NCBI GenBank assembly: GCA_964559295.1
Contig: CAZLGO010000026.1
Location: 1 to 20,912 of the forward strand
Length of the DNA: 20,912 nt
Direction of reading: 5' to 3'
DNA from: CAZLGO01 sp964559295
GTDB lineage: Archaea; Methanobacteriota; Methanobacteria; Methanobacteriales; Methanobacteriaceae
Shown: positions 13,725 through 20,912 of the stretch, in pieces
Layout of the letters: every line of letters starts with the position of its first letter
Numbering within the stretch: the stretch's first letter is position 1
Program-made: the position numbers and the translations under genes
Notes under the pieces: model-generated
The model's input: the letters and a program-made list of their open reading frames with translations, nothing else
Told to the model about the DNA's origin: nothing
Database searches by the model: none

Positions 13725-15212
13725 ATGTACTCAAAAAAATTAAAGGAAGCCAAGGAAGGTTATACATTTGACGATTTTCTTCTTGTTCCCAATCCGTCCT
13801 CTGTTGAACCAAGGGATGTTTCAACAACTACAAAAATTTCAAAAAATCATCAAATCAACATCCCAATTATAAGTTCTGCAATGGACACTGTAACAGAATC
13901 TGAGATGGCAATAACCCTGGCTCAGGAGGGAGGATTGGGGGTTATCCACAGAAATATGACGATAAAAGAACAGGTAGAGGAAGTGAAGAAAATAAAAAGA
14001 TCTGGAGATCTCATAATAAGAGATGTCATAACCATAAGTCCTGATGCATCCATAAGGGAAGCAATGAACATAATGGATATTGAGGGAGTAAGTGGACTTC
14101 CTGTTGTTTCCGCCGGTAGAATTGTTGGGATAATAAGCAGAAGAGATATAAGACCTATCTTAAATTCAGAAGCTGAAAAAAAAGTAAAGAACATAATGAC
14201 CGAGGAAGTCGTAACCATCACAGAATCAACCACAGCAGATGAAGCGCTGGATATTGCCTACGAGAATAAGGTTGAAAGACTTCCTGTTGTCCAAGAAGGT
14301 AAAATCGTGGGTATTGTAACTATAAGAGATATTTTAGAGAGAAAAAAATTCCCAAATGCATCAAGAGATAAAAAAGGGAGGTTTGTTGTGGCTGCGGCAA
14401 CAGGTCCTTTTGATCTGGAACGAGCAGTTGCCCTTGACAATGCTGAAGTTGATATCGTGGTTGTGGATTGTGCTCATGCCCATAATTTAGATGTTGTAAA
14501 ATTTGCAAAAACCATCAAAGACAACATAAATGCAGATCTTGTCGTTGGAAATATTGCTACTTCTGAGGCTGCAGAAGACTTAATAGCAAGGGATGTTGAT
14601 GGACTTAAAGTCGGTATTGGACCTGGATCTATATGCACCACAAGGATAATAGCTGGTGTAGGAGTTCCGCAACTTACAGCCATATCAGAGGTTGCAGATA
14701 TTGCGACTGTATATGACATCCCTGTTATAGCAGATGGAGGCATAAGATTTTCAGGAGACATTGCAAAGGCTATAGCTGTTGGTGCTGATGCTGTAATGCT
14801 TGGGAACCTACTTGCTGGAACTGATGAAGCGCCAGGTGATGTTGTGGTTATTAATGGAAGAAAATACAAGCAATACAGAGGAATGGGTTCACTTGGAGCT
14901 ATGACTGGTGGATTTGGTGCTGGAACAGATAGATATTTTCAAGAGGTTAGAGGACCAATGAAACATGTAAAGCTTGTCCCAGAGGGTGTAGAAGGTACCA
15001 TCCCATATAAAGGACCTGTAAATGAGGTGCTTTTCCAGTTGGTAGGAGGGCTTAAAGCTTCCATGGGATATTGTGGTGCAAAAGATATCGAAAGCATGAA
15101 AAAGAATTCAAAATTAATAAAGATCACAAAAAGCGGTGTAAAAGAAAGCCATCCTCATGATCTTTTGATAACAAATGAGAGTCCCAATTATCCCACGACG
15201 AGGTTGATATGA
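13725..15212 (+). CDS. guaB: Inosine-5'-monophosphate dehydrogenase
   Basis: A 495-residue IMP dehydrogenase with the full-length layout: a TIM barrel interrupted by two CBS domains (about residues 95-208). It oxidises IMP to XMP with NAD+, the committed step to GMP. Visible features are TFDDFLLVPN near the start, SSAMDTVTES, two CBS-type repeats (SGLPVVSAGRIVGIISRRDI and ERLPVVQEGKIVGIVTIRDI), the catalytic-loop Cys304 in GIGPGSICTTR, the IMP site ADGGIRFSGD, and the flap YRGMGSLGAMTGG. The ATG at 13725 follows GAGGTG by six bases; a GTG at 13716 in frame is part of that ribosome binding site. Family members usually have 'DTAHGHS' where this one has DCAHAHN, a mild deviation. It sits downstream of mfnB behind a hairpin repeat. 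Confidence 0.96.
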   Translation: MYSKKLKEAKEGYTFDDFLLVPNPSSVEPRDVSTTTKISKNHQINIPIISSAMDTVTESEMAITLAQEGGLGVIHRNMTIKEQVEEVKKIKRSGDLIIRDVITISPDASIREAMNIMDIEGVSGLPVVSAGRIVGIISRRDIRPILNSEAEKKVKNIMTEEVVTITESTTADEALDIAYENKVERLPVVQEGKIVGIVTIRDILERKKFPNASRDKKGRFVVAAATGPFDLERAVALDNAEVDIVVVDCAHAHNLDVVKFAKTIKDNINADLVVGNIATSEAAEDLIARDVDGLKVGIGPGSICTTRIIAGVGVPQLTAISEVADIATVYDIPVIADGGIRFSGDIAKAIAVGADAVMLGNLLAGTDEAPGDVVVINGRKYKQYRGMGSLGAMTGGFGAGTDRYFQEVRGPMKHVKLVPEGVEGTIPYKGPVNEVLFQLVGGLKASMGYCGAKDIESMKKNSKLIKITKSGVKESHPHDLLITNESPNYPTTRLI

Positions 15213-15269
15213 AAAAGCCAAGATATTATCTGTTTTGACCAATTGTAGGTTGTTTTAAAGGATATTGGC

Positions 15270-15854
15270 ATGAAATCCTGTATAATTCTCTGTGGTGGAA
15301 AAGGAAGAAGAATTGGTAAAGATAAAGGATTGTTGGTAGTAAAAAACAAACCTATGATTCTCCATGTTATAGATGCTATAGAAGATATTGTTGATGAGAT
15401 CATAATTGCATTAAGGGATCAGGAACAGGTTGAAAAATACAAAGAAGCATTGATTAATAAAAATACATTTTTAAGGTTTTGCACAGATAAAATCAAGGAT
15501 CGTGGCCCATTAGTTGGAATTCTAACAGGTCTTTTGTTTATAAATTCAGAATATGCTCTGATTCTGCCTTGTGATTCTCCCTTTGTTAGAAAATCCTTTA
15601 TTTTAAAGATGTTTAGGTTTTCAGAGGAGGATGATTTCGATGCTGTTGTTCCCATATGGGATGATGGACGTGTTGAACCGCTTCATTCTATTTATAAAAA
15701 AAGTGTGATAAAAGTTATCAACAATCTTCTTGAAGAGGGAGTAATGGATGTCAAATCTCTTCTTGGAAGGCTAAATGTTAAATACATAGATGTTAAAATG
15801 CTTGATAAAAGCATGCGAAGTTTTAAAAACATTAACACAAAAGAAGACATTTGA
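15270..15854 (+). CDS. mobA: Molybdenum cofactor guanylyltransferase (MobA-like nucleotidyltransferase)
   Basis: A 194-residue nucleotidyltransferase that joins GMP to molybdopterin (or tungstopterin) to give the dinucleotide cofactor. It has the N-terminal LCGGKGRRIGKDKGL loop (7-21), KDRGPLVGIL (76-85), the metal site LPCDSPF (99-105), EPLHSIY for acceptor binding, and the family end FKNINTKEDI. MCR archaea need this cofactor for formylmethanofuran dehydrogenase, which fits mfnB upstream and moaE in the same window. AAAGGA (15257-15262) is the ribosome binding site. Its stop at 15854 abuts the 3' end of a minus-strand gene with no gap. Other MobA-like enzymes transfer different nucleotides, so the exact substrate is inferred. 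Confidence 0.88.
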   Translation: MKSCIILCGGKGRRIGKDKGLLVVKNKPMILHVIDAIEDIVDEIIIALRDQEQVEKYKEALINKNTFLRFCTDKIKDRGPLVGILTGLLFINSEYALILPCDSPFVRKSFILKMFRFSEEDDFDAVVPIWDDGRVEPLHSIYKKSVIKVINNLLEEGVMDVKSLLGRLNVKYIDVKMLDKSMRSFKNINTKEDI

Positions 15855-16100
15855 TTAGGTTTTTTTCAGTCTTTCACACTCATGTTCATGTTCCTTCGGC
15901 GATTCTATATCAACTGTCCTTGGACTTCGACCCATCTCCAGTATGAATCTGTTTACCCGTTCCATCATATCTATATATTCTCTCTTGTTTATCTTATAGC
16001 CATCCACAATGACATGTTCTGGCATTTCTCCATTTTGTTTTCTAAATCTTCTTATTTTGTCTACCATCTCTCGGTACTGTTTGAGGGTTAGTTTGTCCAT
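15855..16100 (-). CDS. Small stand-alone protein resembling pseudomurein-binding repeats
   Basis: An 81-residue hydrophilic protein made of an internal duplication: residues 8-34 (QYREMVDKIRRFRKQNGEMP...) and 41-67 (EYIDMMERVNRFILEMGRSP...). Both halves follow the pattern Y-x2-M-x2-(R/K)-(I/V)-x2-F-x5-(G)-x2-P-x2-V-x-(I/V), which resembles the pseudomurein-binding repeat (PMBR) of archaeal wall-associated proteins. Those repeats are normally attached to large exported proteins. Here there is no signal peptide, no membrane span and nothing else, apart from a charged tail with PKEHEHECERLKK. GGCGGT lies upstream of the ATG as a possible ribosome binding site. It abuts mobA tail to tail. The repeat match is by eye; the function is unknown. 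Confidence 0.65.
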   Translation of the reverse strand: MDKLTLKQYREMVDKIRRFRKQNGEMPEHVIVDGYKINKREYIDMMERVNRFILEMGRSPRTVDIESPKEHEHECERLKKT

Positions 16101-16192
16101 AAAATCAACCGCCTTTTTATCAAATTGCTTTTTTTGTTTTTTGGTGGTATGATTATATTTTCATTATTAATTATTTTAATATGATTCAAACT

Positions 16193-16753
16193 TCATTTTC
16201 TTGCAGATATAATAGCCACAGGATTCCTTGCAAGCATCATGGTTCCTCTATCAATGAATTTACCCTTTGAAATTGAAACTTCTGCAACGTCTGGTACCAT
16301 TCCAAGATCTTGCATGTTTTTGATAGCTTCAAAGCGAGTTTCAAGCAATATGGCCGTTATTACAATTCTTCCATTGTCTTTGAGCTTTTCATAACCTTTT
16401 TTTATTATCGAAGGTAGATTCCCGCTGCTTCCACCTACCATCAAAACATCAAAATTTGGGATCCTATCTAAGACTGCAAGCGCCTCCCCTTCTATAAGTT
16501 CCACCTTCTTTCGAAGTTCATGTTTTTTTAGATTCTTTTCTGTAAGTTCCAATGCATCTGAATTTTTATCAACAGCATAAACCATTTTGGCTTTTTTTGC
16601 AAATTCAACTGTTAATCCTCCAGTGCCACAACCAACATCCACAACGATATCATCTTCAGATACCTTTGACTTGCACATCACAAGGCATCTTATCTCTTCC
16701 TTTGTTGGTCCTGGTACGTCTTTTTTTATTATAAAATCCTCATCTGGAATCAT
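16193..16753 (-). CDS. cbiT: Cobalt-precorrin-6B C15-methyltransferase (decarboxylating), CbiT
   Basis: A 186-residue SAM-dependent methyltransferase of the anaerobic cobamide pathway that methylates C15 and removes the acetate carboxyl at C12. The N terminus MIPDEDFIIKKDVPGPTKEE is typical of archaeal CbiT. The SAM-binding motif DVGCGTGG follows at 39-46, then VGGSSGNLPS and an end region RGTMMLARNPVAIISAR. The ATG at 16753 shares one base with the ubiX stop (TAATG) and has GGGGAG eight bases before it. A GTG at 16768 is in frame but lies at that ribosome binding site. No other cobamide gene is adjacent. Corrinoids are needed for methyl transfer to coenzyme M. Confidence 0.93.
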   Translation of the reverse strand: MIPDEDFIIKKDVPGPTKEEIRCLVMCKSKVSEDDIVVDVGCGTGGLTVEFAKKAKMVYAVDKNSDALELTEKNLKKHELRKKVELIEGEALAVLDRIPNFDVLMVGGSSGNLPSIIKKGYEKLKDNGRIVITAILLETRFEAIKNMQDLGMVPDVAEVSISKGKFIDRGTMMLARNPVAIISARK

Positions 16754-17307
16754 TAAACTTCTCCCCACCGCCTAAAGAGTCTATGTTCTATATTTAAAAC
16801 ATCTAAAACCTTTCCTACAATAAAATTCACAATATCATCAATATTGTTAGGCTTATGGTAAAATGCAGGCATTGCAGGAAGTATAATTCCTCCTTCTTTG
16901 CTTATCTTAAGCATATTTTTAAGATGGGTTGATCTTAGTGGGGTCTCCCTTGGTACAAGTACGAGTCTTCTTCTCTCCTTGATGGCAACGTCTGCAGCCC
17001 TTGTTATTAAATTATCCGCATAACCGTTTGCTATTGCAGAAATTGTCTTCATACTACATGGGATTATAACCATGGAGTGGAATTTACATGACCCGCTGTT
17101 TATGGATGCTGTAAGATCATCTGACTTGTAGAAATCCCCTGCAAGTTGTCTTATTTTATCCATTTCCATGTCAAGTTCATGTTGTAGGACCATCATAGCT
17201 GGATCTGTTATTGTAAGAACTGTATCCTCGCCAACTTCCTTTAAAGTCTCTAAAAGTCTCATTCCATAAATCACGCCACTTGCACCAGTAATAGCGACTA
17301 CTATCAT
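16753..17307 (-). CDS. ubiX: Flavin prenyltransferase UbiX
   Basis: A 184-residue enzyme that attaches a dimethylallyl unit to FMN, giving prenylated FMN, the cofactor of UbiD-family decarboxylases. It shows the FMN-binding GASGVIYG (8-15), PCSMKTISAIANGYADNLI (83-101), RAADVAIKERR (103-113) and PRETPLR (119-125), all usual for the family. In archaea without ubiquinone, a known use is the UbiD-type phosphomevalonate decarboxylase of the archaeal mevalonate pathway, so a lipid-synthesis role is likely. It is the first gene of a two-gene unit with cbiT through a one-base TAATG overlap. The upstream leader contains a TGATCAACC half repeat and an AGAGG ribosome binding site. No ubiD is in the window. 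Confidence 0.93.
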   Translation of the reverse strand: MIVVAITGASGVIYGMRLLETLKEVGEDTVLTITDPAMMVLQHELDMEMDKIRQLAGDFYKSDDLTASINSGSCKFHSMVIIPCSMKTISAIANGYADNLITRAADVAIKERRRLVLVPRETPLRSTHLKNMLKISKEGGIILPAMPAFYHKPNNIDDIVNFIVGKVLDVLNIEHRLFRRWGEV

Positions 17308-17321
17308 TTCGTTTTCCTCTC

Positions 17322-17397
17322 AAAAAGGTTGATCAGAACAATCCATTGTAGGGGACGTTGACATGAACATTTCTAATAAAACTTTTTCTAAAAGTTT
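17322..17397. repeat. Half repeat unit and perfect hairpin between ubiX and the HD gene
   Basis: AAAAAGGTTGATCAG (17322-17336) matches the right arm and TTGATCA tail of the hairpin family. Further on, AAACTTTT-TCT-AAAAGTTT (17379-17397) is a perfect 8-bp stem with a 3-nt loop. Both lie in the 102-base gap between two minus-strand genes, downstream of the HD gene and upstream of ubiX. Confidence 0.6.
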
Positions 17398-17409
17398 CAG
17401 CGGCAGCTA

Positions 17410-18579
17410 TCATTTTATTATCACCTTGATATATTCATCAAATGAAAAGCCAGAGGTCTTCTGGGTGTATTCTTCTGGAACATAAACACATAAATCCGCA
17501 TGATTAAACCTCGCATCCTTTAGAGCTCCAAGTATGCTTGATATTTCACTTAACTTTACAACTTTATCATCAACAGATACTAAAGCCCTCATCTCATCGA
17601 ATGCAGGATACTCGGGAACATCAATTATAAGGTAATCTTGAGGTATCTCAAGATCTTCTGAGAGTTCTAATTCCACCTTTTTTATTTTTTTATCCCTTAT
17701 TTTAAAGACATTCTCAGGTTTTTCGGCCTCAGCTAACCCCATGGAAAAAACATTCTTAAAGAGATCTCTATTGTCTAATCTTTGGATTATATCTCTTATA
17801 TAACCATCCTGAGACCTTGCAGCCGCGATGATGTCTGTATCATCATAATGATAGATTTTCTCAGGGTGAACGATCTTTTTTTTGAACAATCGTCTCATAC
17901 ATCTTCGAAACATGGAGTTTATTATCCTTGTTGTATGGTGCTGGTATACGCTCGGATACATAAAGTATCTTGCAACCAGTGCTGATTCTGCAGCAGGGAT
18001 TCCTTTTTTGTCAACCACAAGATTTTCTTCAAGTTTCATGGAATGGATGAGTCTTTCAACATCAATTACACCATACGCAACACCAGTATAATAAGAATCT
18101 CTCAGAAGATAGTCCATTCTATCGACATCAAGTTCACCAGATATTATCTGACCCAATGCACCTTCTCCATTTATAATTTTTATTATCTCTCGAGGATCAA
18201 AGGTTTCTGATAATATATCATATATCTGAGACTCCCTGATAAGTTTTGATGTGAGAATCTCGTGTGAGGTATCCAAAACCCCTTCTGATACATGAGAAAA
18301 TGGACTATGTCCAGCATCGTGCAATAGGGCAGAAACGCGAAGCATTTTTTTGTTCTCATTGCTCAAACCAAGATTATCAGCAAGTTCAGAAGCAAGATGC
18401 ATGGTTCCAATGGAGTGTTCGAACCTTGTGTGGGTTGCACCAGGGTACACAAGATATGTAAATCCAAGTTGTTTTATTCTCCGCAACCTCTGAATCTGAG
18501 GAGTATCAACTAATTTAATCTCAAACTCATCAAGATAGAGGTTTCCATGAACACTGTCTCTTATAAGCTTCAAAATCAT
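17410..18579 (-). CDS. HD-domain phosphohydrolase (SAMHD1/YdhJ-like, putative dNTPase)
   Basis: A 389-residue soluble HD-superfamily hydrolase. The start DSVHGNLYLDEFEIKLVDTP and QRLRRIKQLGF are characteristic of the group that includes SAMHD1 and bacterial dNTP triphosphohydrolases. Metal ligands are His55 (TRFEHSIG), His87-Asp88 (LLHDAGHSPFSH) and Asp151 (GELDVDRMDYLLRD). Known members cut dNTPs to deoxynucleosides and triphosphate, often under allosteric control by nucleotides; many archaeal homologues are untested. Its ATG overlaps the moaE stop (ATGA), so it is translationally coupled to moaE and lies third in a nadM-moaE-HD unit. Why a nucleotide hydrolase should be coupled to a molybdopterin enzyme is not obvious. 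Confidence 0.9.
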   Translation of the reverse strand: MILKLIRDSVHGNLYLDEFEIKLVDTPQIQRLRRIKQLGFTYLVYPGATHTRFEHSIGTMHLASELADNLGLSNENKKMLRVSALLHDAGHSPFSHVSEGVLDTSHEILTSKLIRESQIYDILSETFDPREIIKIINGEGALGQIISGELDVDRMDYLLRDSYYTGVAYGVIDVERLIHSMKLEENLVVDKKGIPAAESALVARYFMYPSVYQHHTTRIINSMFRRCMRRLFKKKIVHPEKIYHYDDTDIIAAARSQDGYIRDIIQRLDNRDLFKNVFSMGLAEAEKPENVFKIRDKKIKKVELELSEDLEIPQDYLIIDVPEYPAFDEMRALVSVDDKVVKLSEISSILGALKDARFNHADLCVYVPEEYTQKTSGFSFDEYIKVIIK

Positions 18580-19010
18580 CCCCCAGACATTATGATGTTC
18601 GTCCCTCTATTGGTATGCTCTTTTTTTTTGAATTCCAACTCATATTTAGTTTTTTCTATAACTTCTTGCAATGCTCCAACAGTCTCATCTCTATGAGCCC
18701 CTGCCACTACCACAAGAAAAAGAGAATCGCCAGCATCAAATTCTCCAACGTAATGTATCAGGGCTATTTCAACTACACCATACTTATTTTTTGTGTCCTC
18801 TACAATTTTTTTAAGTCTATTTTCAGTTTCTTTGATATTTGGAGTAGTTATATCAAGTTTCTTGATGGTCTTGTCCTTTTCTTTTCCCCTCGCAATGCCC
18901 TCAAATGAAAAGATTGCGCCGCACTCATCTATTTTTGGATTCTCTTTTATATGATTCATCAGATCACAGATGGTGATGGTACTCTCACCTTTTTTGAGAA
19001 CTTTGATCAT
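18576..19010 (-). CDS. moaE: Molybdopterin synthase catalytic subunit MoaE
   Basis: A 144-residue MoaE, the large subunit of molybdopterin synthase, which adds two sulfurs from MoaD thiocarboxylate to cyclic pyranopterin monophosphate. Typical phrases are CGAIFSFEGIARGK, HYVGEFDAGDSLFLVVVAGA, HRDETVGALQEVIE and the C-terminal FKKKEHTNRGTN with the active-site lysines. The N-terminal 30 residues are less conserved. I chose the ATG at 19010: it lies six bases after a perfect AGGTGAT ribosome binding site (19017-19023), which contains the nadM stop codon. A GTG directly before it would be too close. No moaD-like carrier is adjacent. Together with mobA it points to a pterin cofactor for formylmethanofuran dehydrogenase. 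Confidence 0.92.
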   Translation of the reverse strand: MIKVLKKGESTITICDLMNHIKENPKIDECGAIFSFEGIARGKEKDKTIKKLDITTPNIKETENRLKKIVEDTKNKYGVVEIALIHYVGEFDAGDSLFLVVVAGAHRDETVGALQEVIEKTKYELEFKKKEHTNRGTNIIMSGG

Positions 19011-19017
19011 CACAGAA

Positions 19018-19545
19018 TCACCTGATCTCCTTTTTAGAGAGATGTTTCATCCTCTTAACTCCGTCTATCTCCCTTATAACATCCACAACAGATTTTGGAA
19101 CAAGAGATTCCCATTCCTCTCCAGCAAGCATTCTTCTTCTTACTTCTGTCCCTGAGTAAAGTTTGCGATTAAAAAGTGGAGGCTCTGTAACCTCATATCC
19201 TTCTTCAATAAAGAGTCTTTGAACCAATGGGTTTCCTGTATACACATGTTCAAAGGGAGGGCTAAGCATCTTAACATGTGCGACCCAGACAGAATTACAC
19301 TCTATATCCTGTATTGGTAGTATATAATACTTTGAAGCAGGTATATCGTTTTCAGTCAACGCCTTGGTAAGCATCATGACCCGTTCACCAGCCGTAAATG
19401 GATCCTTTAAAGTATGACTTAACTGGGCACTTCCTATACCTATTATAACCTCCTCAACTCCCTCAAGAATTCTCTTTATGACCTGTAAGTGCCCTTTATG
19501 GACAGGTTGCATTCTTCCAACAAGTAATCCTCTCAAATCAATCAC
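19018..19545 (-). CDS. nadM: Nicotinamide-nucleotide adenylyltransferase, archaeal type
   Basis: A 175-residue NMN adenylyltransferase that makes NAD+ from NMN and ATP. It has the nucleotidyltransferase HxGH motif in GRMQPVHKGHL (10-20) and the second ATP-binding motif YSGTEVRRRM (130-139). The middle part (GSAQLSHTLKDPFTAGERV, GNPLVQRLF) is close to methanogen NadM. The start is GTG at 19545. A TTG nine bases inside, preceded by GGTGAT, would give 'MRGLLVGRMQP' and is a real alternative. It leads a minus-strand unit with moaE (7-base gap) and the HD gene, and is divergent from atwA across 117 bases. With nadX it brackets the NAD pathway within one window. Confidence 0.94.
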   Translation of the reverse strand: MIDLRGLLVGRMQPVHKGHLQVIKRILEGVEEVIIGIGSAQLSHTLKDPFTAGERVMMLTKALTENDIPASKYYILPIQDIECNSVWVAHVKMLSPPFEHVYTGNPLVQRLFIEEGYEVTEPPLFNRKLYSGTEVRRRMLAGEEWESLVPKSVVDVIREIDGVKRMKHLSKKEIR

Positions 19546-19662
19546 CTGTTTTGATATAGTATGTTTGTATTGTTAAAGGTATCAGCGAAACTTTTATCTT
19601 TTTGTGATTCCATTGATTAGATAAGGTAATGTTTCTGTTTTAATTGATTATTGGTGATCCTT
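19546..19662. promoter_or_regulatory. Divergent promoter region between nadM and atwA
   Basis: This 117-base AT-rich gap separates two divergent genes and must carry both promoters. On the right, TTGGTGAT (19651-19658) is the atwA ribosome binding site. On the left, an ACTATATC stretch (minus strand, near 19550-19562) lies rather close to the nadM start for a TATA box. No palindrome or hairpin of the repeat family was seen here. Confidence 0.4.
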
Positions 19663-20912
19663 ATGATAAAGGTTGAGAACATATCCAAAACATATAAAAT
19701 CGAAAATGGTGCAGAAATTAAGGCATTGGACGATGTAAGCTTTAAAGCTGGAGAAGGAGAAATTGTTGGAATAATTGGAATGAGCGGATCTGGAAAAAGC
19801 ACTCTTTTGAGGATTCTAAGAGGGGTTGAACCCTTTGATAGTGGACGGATCGTTCTCGATGATATAGAAGTATCACATGATTCTTCCCCACATTCTTTTA
19901 CAAAGCTTAAAAAAGCAACTGCCATCCATCTTCAAAGATCTTTTGGTCTGTGGGCGGAAACAGCTCTTCAAAACGTAATAAGGAAATTGTATGGTGTAAA
20001 ATATGGAGACGAGTCACTTACTATTTTTGAGGATGCCTATAATGAGTTCGCAGATCGTGCTATGGAGCTTCTTAAGATTGTGGGACTTGATCATAAGGCG
20101 AATCATTTTGCACCCGTATTGAGTGGTGGGGAAAAACAAAGACTTATAATGGCAAGACAACTTGCAAAACAGCCAAAAGTTCTTCTTCTTGACGAACCAG
20201 CTACGATGTCTTGTCCAAAAACAAAACAAGAAGTTTTAGATGCTATAAAAAATATAAATAAAGATATGGGAGTCACTGTTTTGTTGGTATCTCACCTGCC
20301 GGAGGTTCATAGTTACTTAGCAGATCGACTGCTTCTTATTGAAAACGGAAAAATAATCGATGAAGGCTCTCCTGAGGATATAATTCAAAAATTTGTAAGG
20401 GATAAGGATGCACCAGACCCTCTACCTAAACCATCTCATGTAGGAAAACCTGTAATTAAAATCAAGGATCTAAATAGAAAGTTCGTCCTTATAAAAGGCG
20501 GAAATGTACTTCAGATGGAGAACATTAATTTTGAGGTGAAAAAAGGTGAAATAGTATCTTTAATAGGACCTAGTGGTGCTGGAAAGACCGTTTTGTTAAG
20601 AATGATTGCAGGTCTCGACCTTCCAGATTCTGGGCGTGTCCACTTCAAGCTTAATAACAGATGGGTGGATATGCATGAGCTAGGGATCCCAAGAATGAAG
20701 ATAAGACGTAAGATGGGAATTATGCACCAGGAATTTTCTCTAATACACTATGCAAGGGTAAGAGATCAAATTGCAGCAAGACTCGGTGTTAAAGGAGAAC
20801 ATGTTGTAAGTGAAGCGCGTAACAAAGCTGAAGAGCTTGGAATAAGTGATATGGTTCTTGATGTCCTATACCAGCTTACCGATCTTCCAGAAAATGAGGC
20901 TAAATACCGCTT
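19663..20912 (+). CDS. atwA: Methyl-coenzyme M reductase activation component A2 (AtwA), 3' truncated by window edge
   Basis: Open for 416 codons to the right edge; full-length relatives have roughly 530 residues. It is a double ABC-type ATPase. The first domain has Walker A GMSGSGKST (39-47), signature LSGGEKQRL (153-161) and Walker B LLLDEPATMSCP (174-185), where DEPATMSCP is characteristic of AtwA and unlike common transporters. The second has Walker A GPSGAGKT (302-309) and the start of its helical part. No membrane spans are present. AtwA supplies ATP for reducing the nickel of coenzyme F430 to Ni(I) in MCR, so its presence implies MCR-based methane or alkane metabolism. The ATG follows TTGGTGAT by four bases. 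A soluble ABC protein of another type is possible but less likely. Confidence 0.88.
   Translation, partial: MIKVENISKTYKIENGAEIKALDDVSFKAGEGEIVGIIGMSGSGKSTLLRILRGVEPFDSGRIVLDDIEVSHDSSPHSFTKLKKATAIHLQRSFGLWAETALQNVIRKLYGVKYGDESLTIFEDAYNEFADRAMELLKIVGLDHKANHFAPVLSGGEKQRLIMARQLAKQPKVLLLDEPATMSCPKTKQEVLDAIKNINKDMGVTVLLVSHLPEVHSYLADRLLLIENGKIIDEGSPEDIIQKFVRDKDAPDPLPKPSHVGKPVIKIKDLNRKFVLIKGGNVLQMENINFEVKKGEIVSLIGPSGAGKTVLLRMIAGLDLPDSGRVHFKLNNRWVDMHELGIPRMKIRRKMGIMHQEFSLIHYARVRDQIAARLGVKGEHVVSEARNKAEELGISDMVLDVLYQLTDLPENEAKYR

Overview
This is a low-GC archaeal chromosome segment, most likely from a euryarchaeon with methyl-coenzyme M reductase (MCR): a methanogen, an ANME-type methanotroph or a related alkane oxidiser. 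The strongest evidence is a partial atwA (MCR activation component A2) at the right edge. mfnB (methanofuran), a cofA-like lactaldehyde dehydrogenase (coenzyme F420), cbiT (cobamide), nadX and archaeal-type nadM agree with it. Several starts have Shine-Dalgarno sites such as AGGTGAT, and TATA-like boxes precede some genes. The exact lineage cannot be resolved from the sequence. A pseudomurein-binding-repeat-like small protein is a weak extra hint, because such repeats occur in Methanobacteriales and some other MCR archaea.

Layout. Bases 1-4600 (+): the tail of a PorA-type 2-oxoacid:ferredoxin oxidoreductase subunit, cofA, a PRC-barrel protein translationally coupled to aspartate dehydrogenase (nadX), tRNA-His guanylyltransferase (thg1), a JAMM/MPN protease-like protein and a two-helix membrane protein. 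Bases 4583-10659: an envelope block with a VirB11/TadA-like secretion ATPase that appears to use an ACG start, a DPM1-like glycosyltransferase, a minus-strand M48 membrane protease with an unusual N-terminal region, and a DUF2304 membrane protein coupled to a GT4 glycosyltransferase. Bases 10718-12638: a LutA/LutB-like pair (CCG-domain protein plus LUD/iron-sulfur protein). Bases 12937-15854 (+): mfnB, IMP dehydrogenase (guaB) and mobA. Bases 15855-19545 (-): the PMBR-like protein, cbiT with ubiX, and a tight nadM-moaE-HD phosphohydrolase group. atwA starts divergently at 19663 and runs off the window.

Many genes here make or load cofactors: F420, methanofuran, NAD at its first and last specific steps, molybdopterin (MobA, MoaE), cobamide, prenylated FMN, and MCR activation. 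The middle of the window is about surface glycans and protein export.

The most unusual feature is not a protein. A family of short intergenic hairpins, typically an 8-bp stem with a 3-nt loop of the form NNNCTTTT-loop-AAAAGNNN and often followed by TTGATCAA, occurs about ten times. Its outer stem pairs vary between copies but stay complementary. Two copies are built into roughly 100-base composite elements at the 3' ends of unrelated genes. No tRNA, rRNA, CRISPR array or intact insertion sequence was seen.
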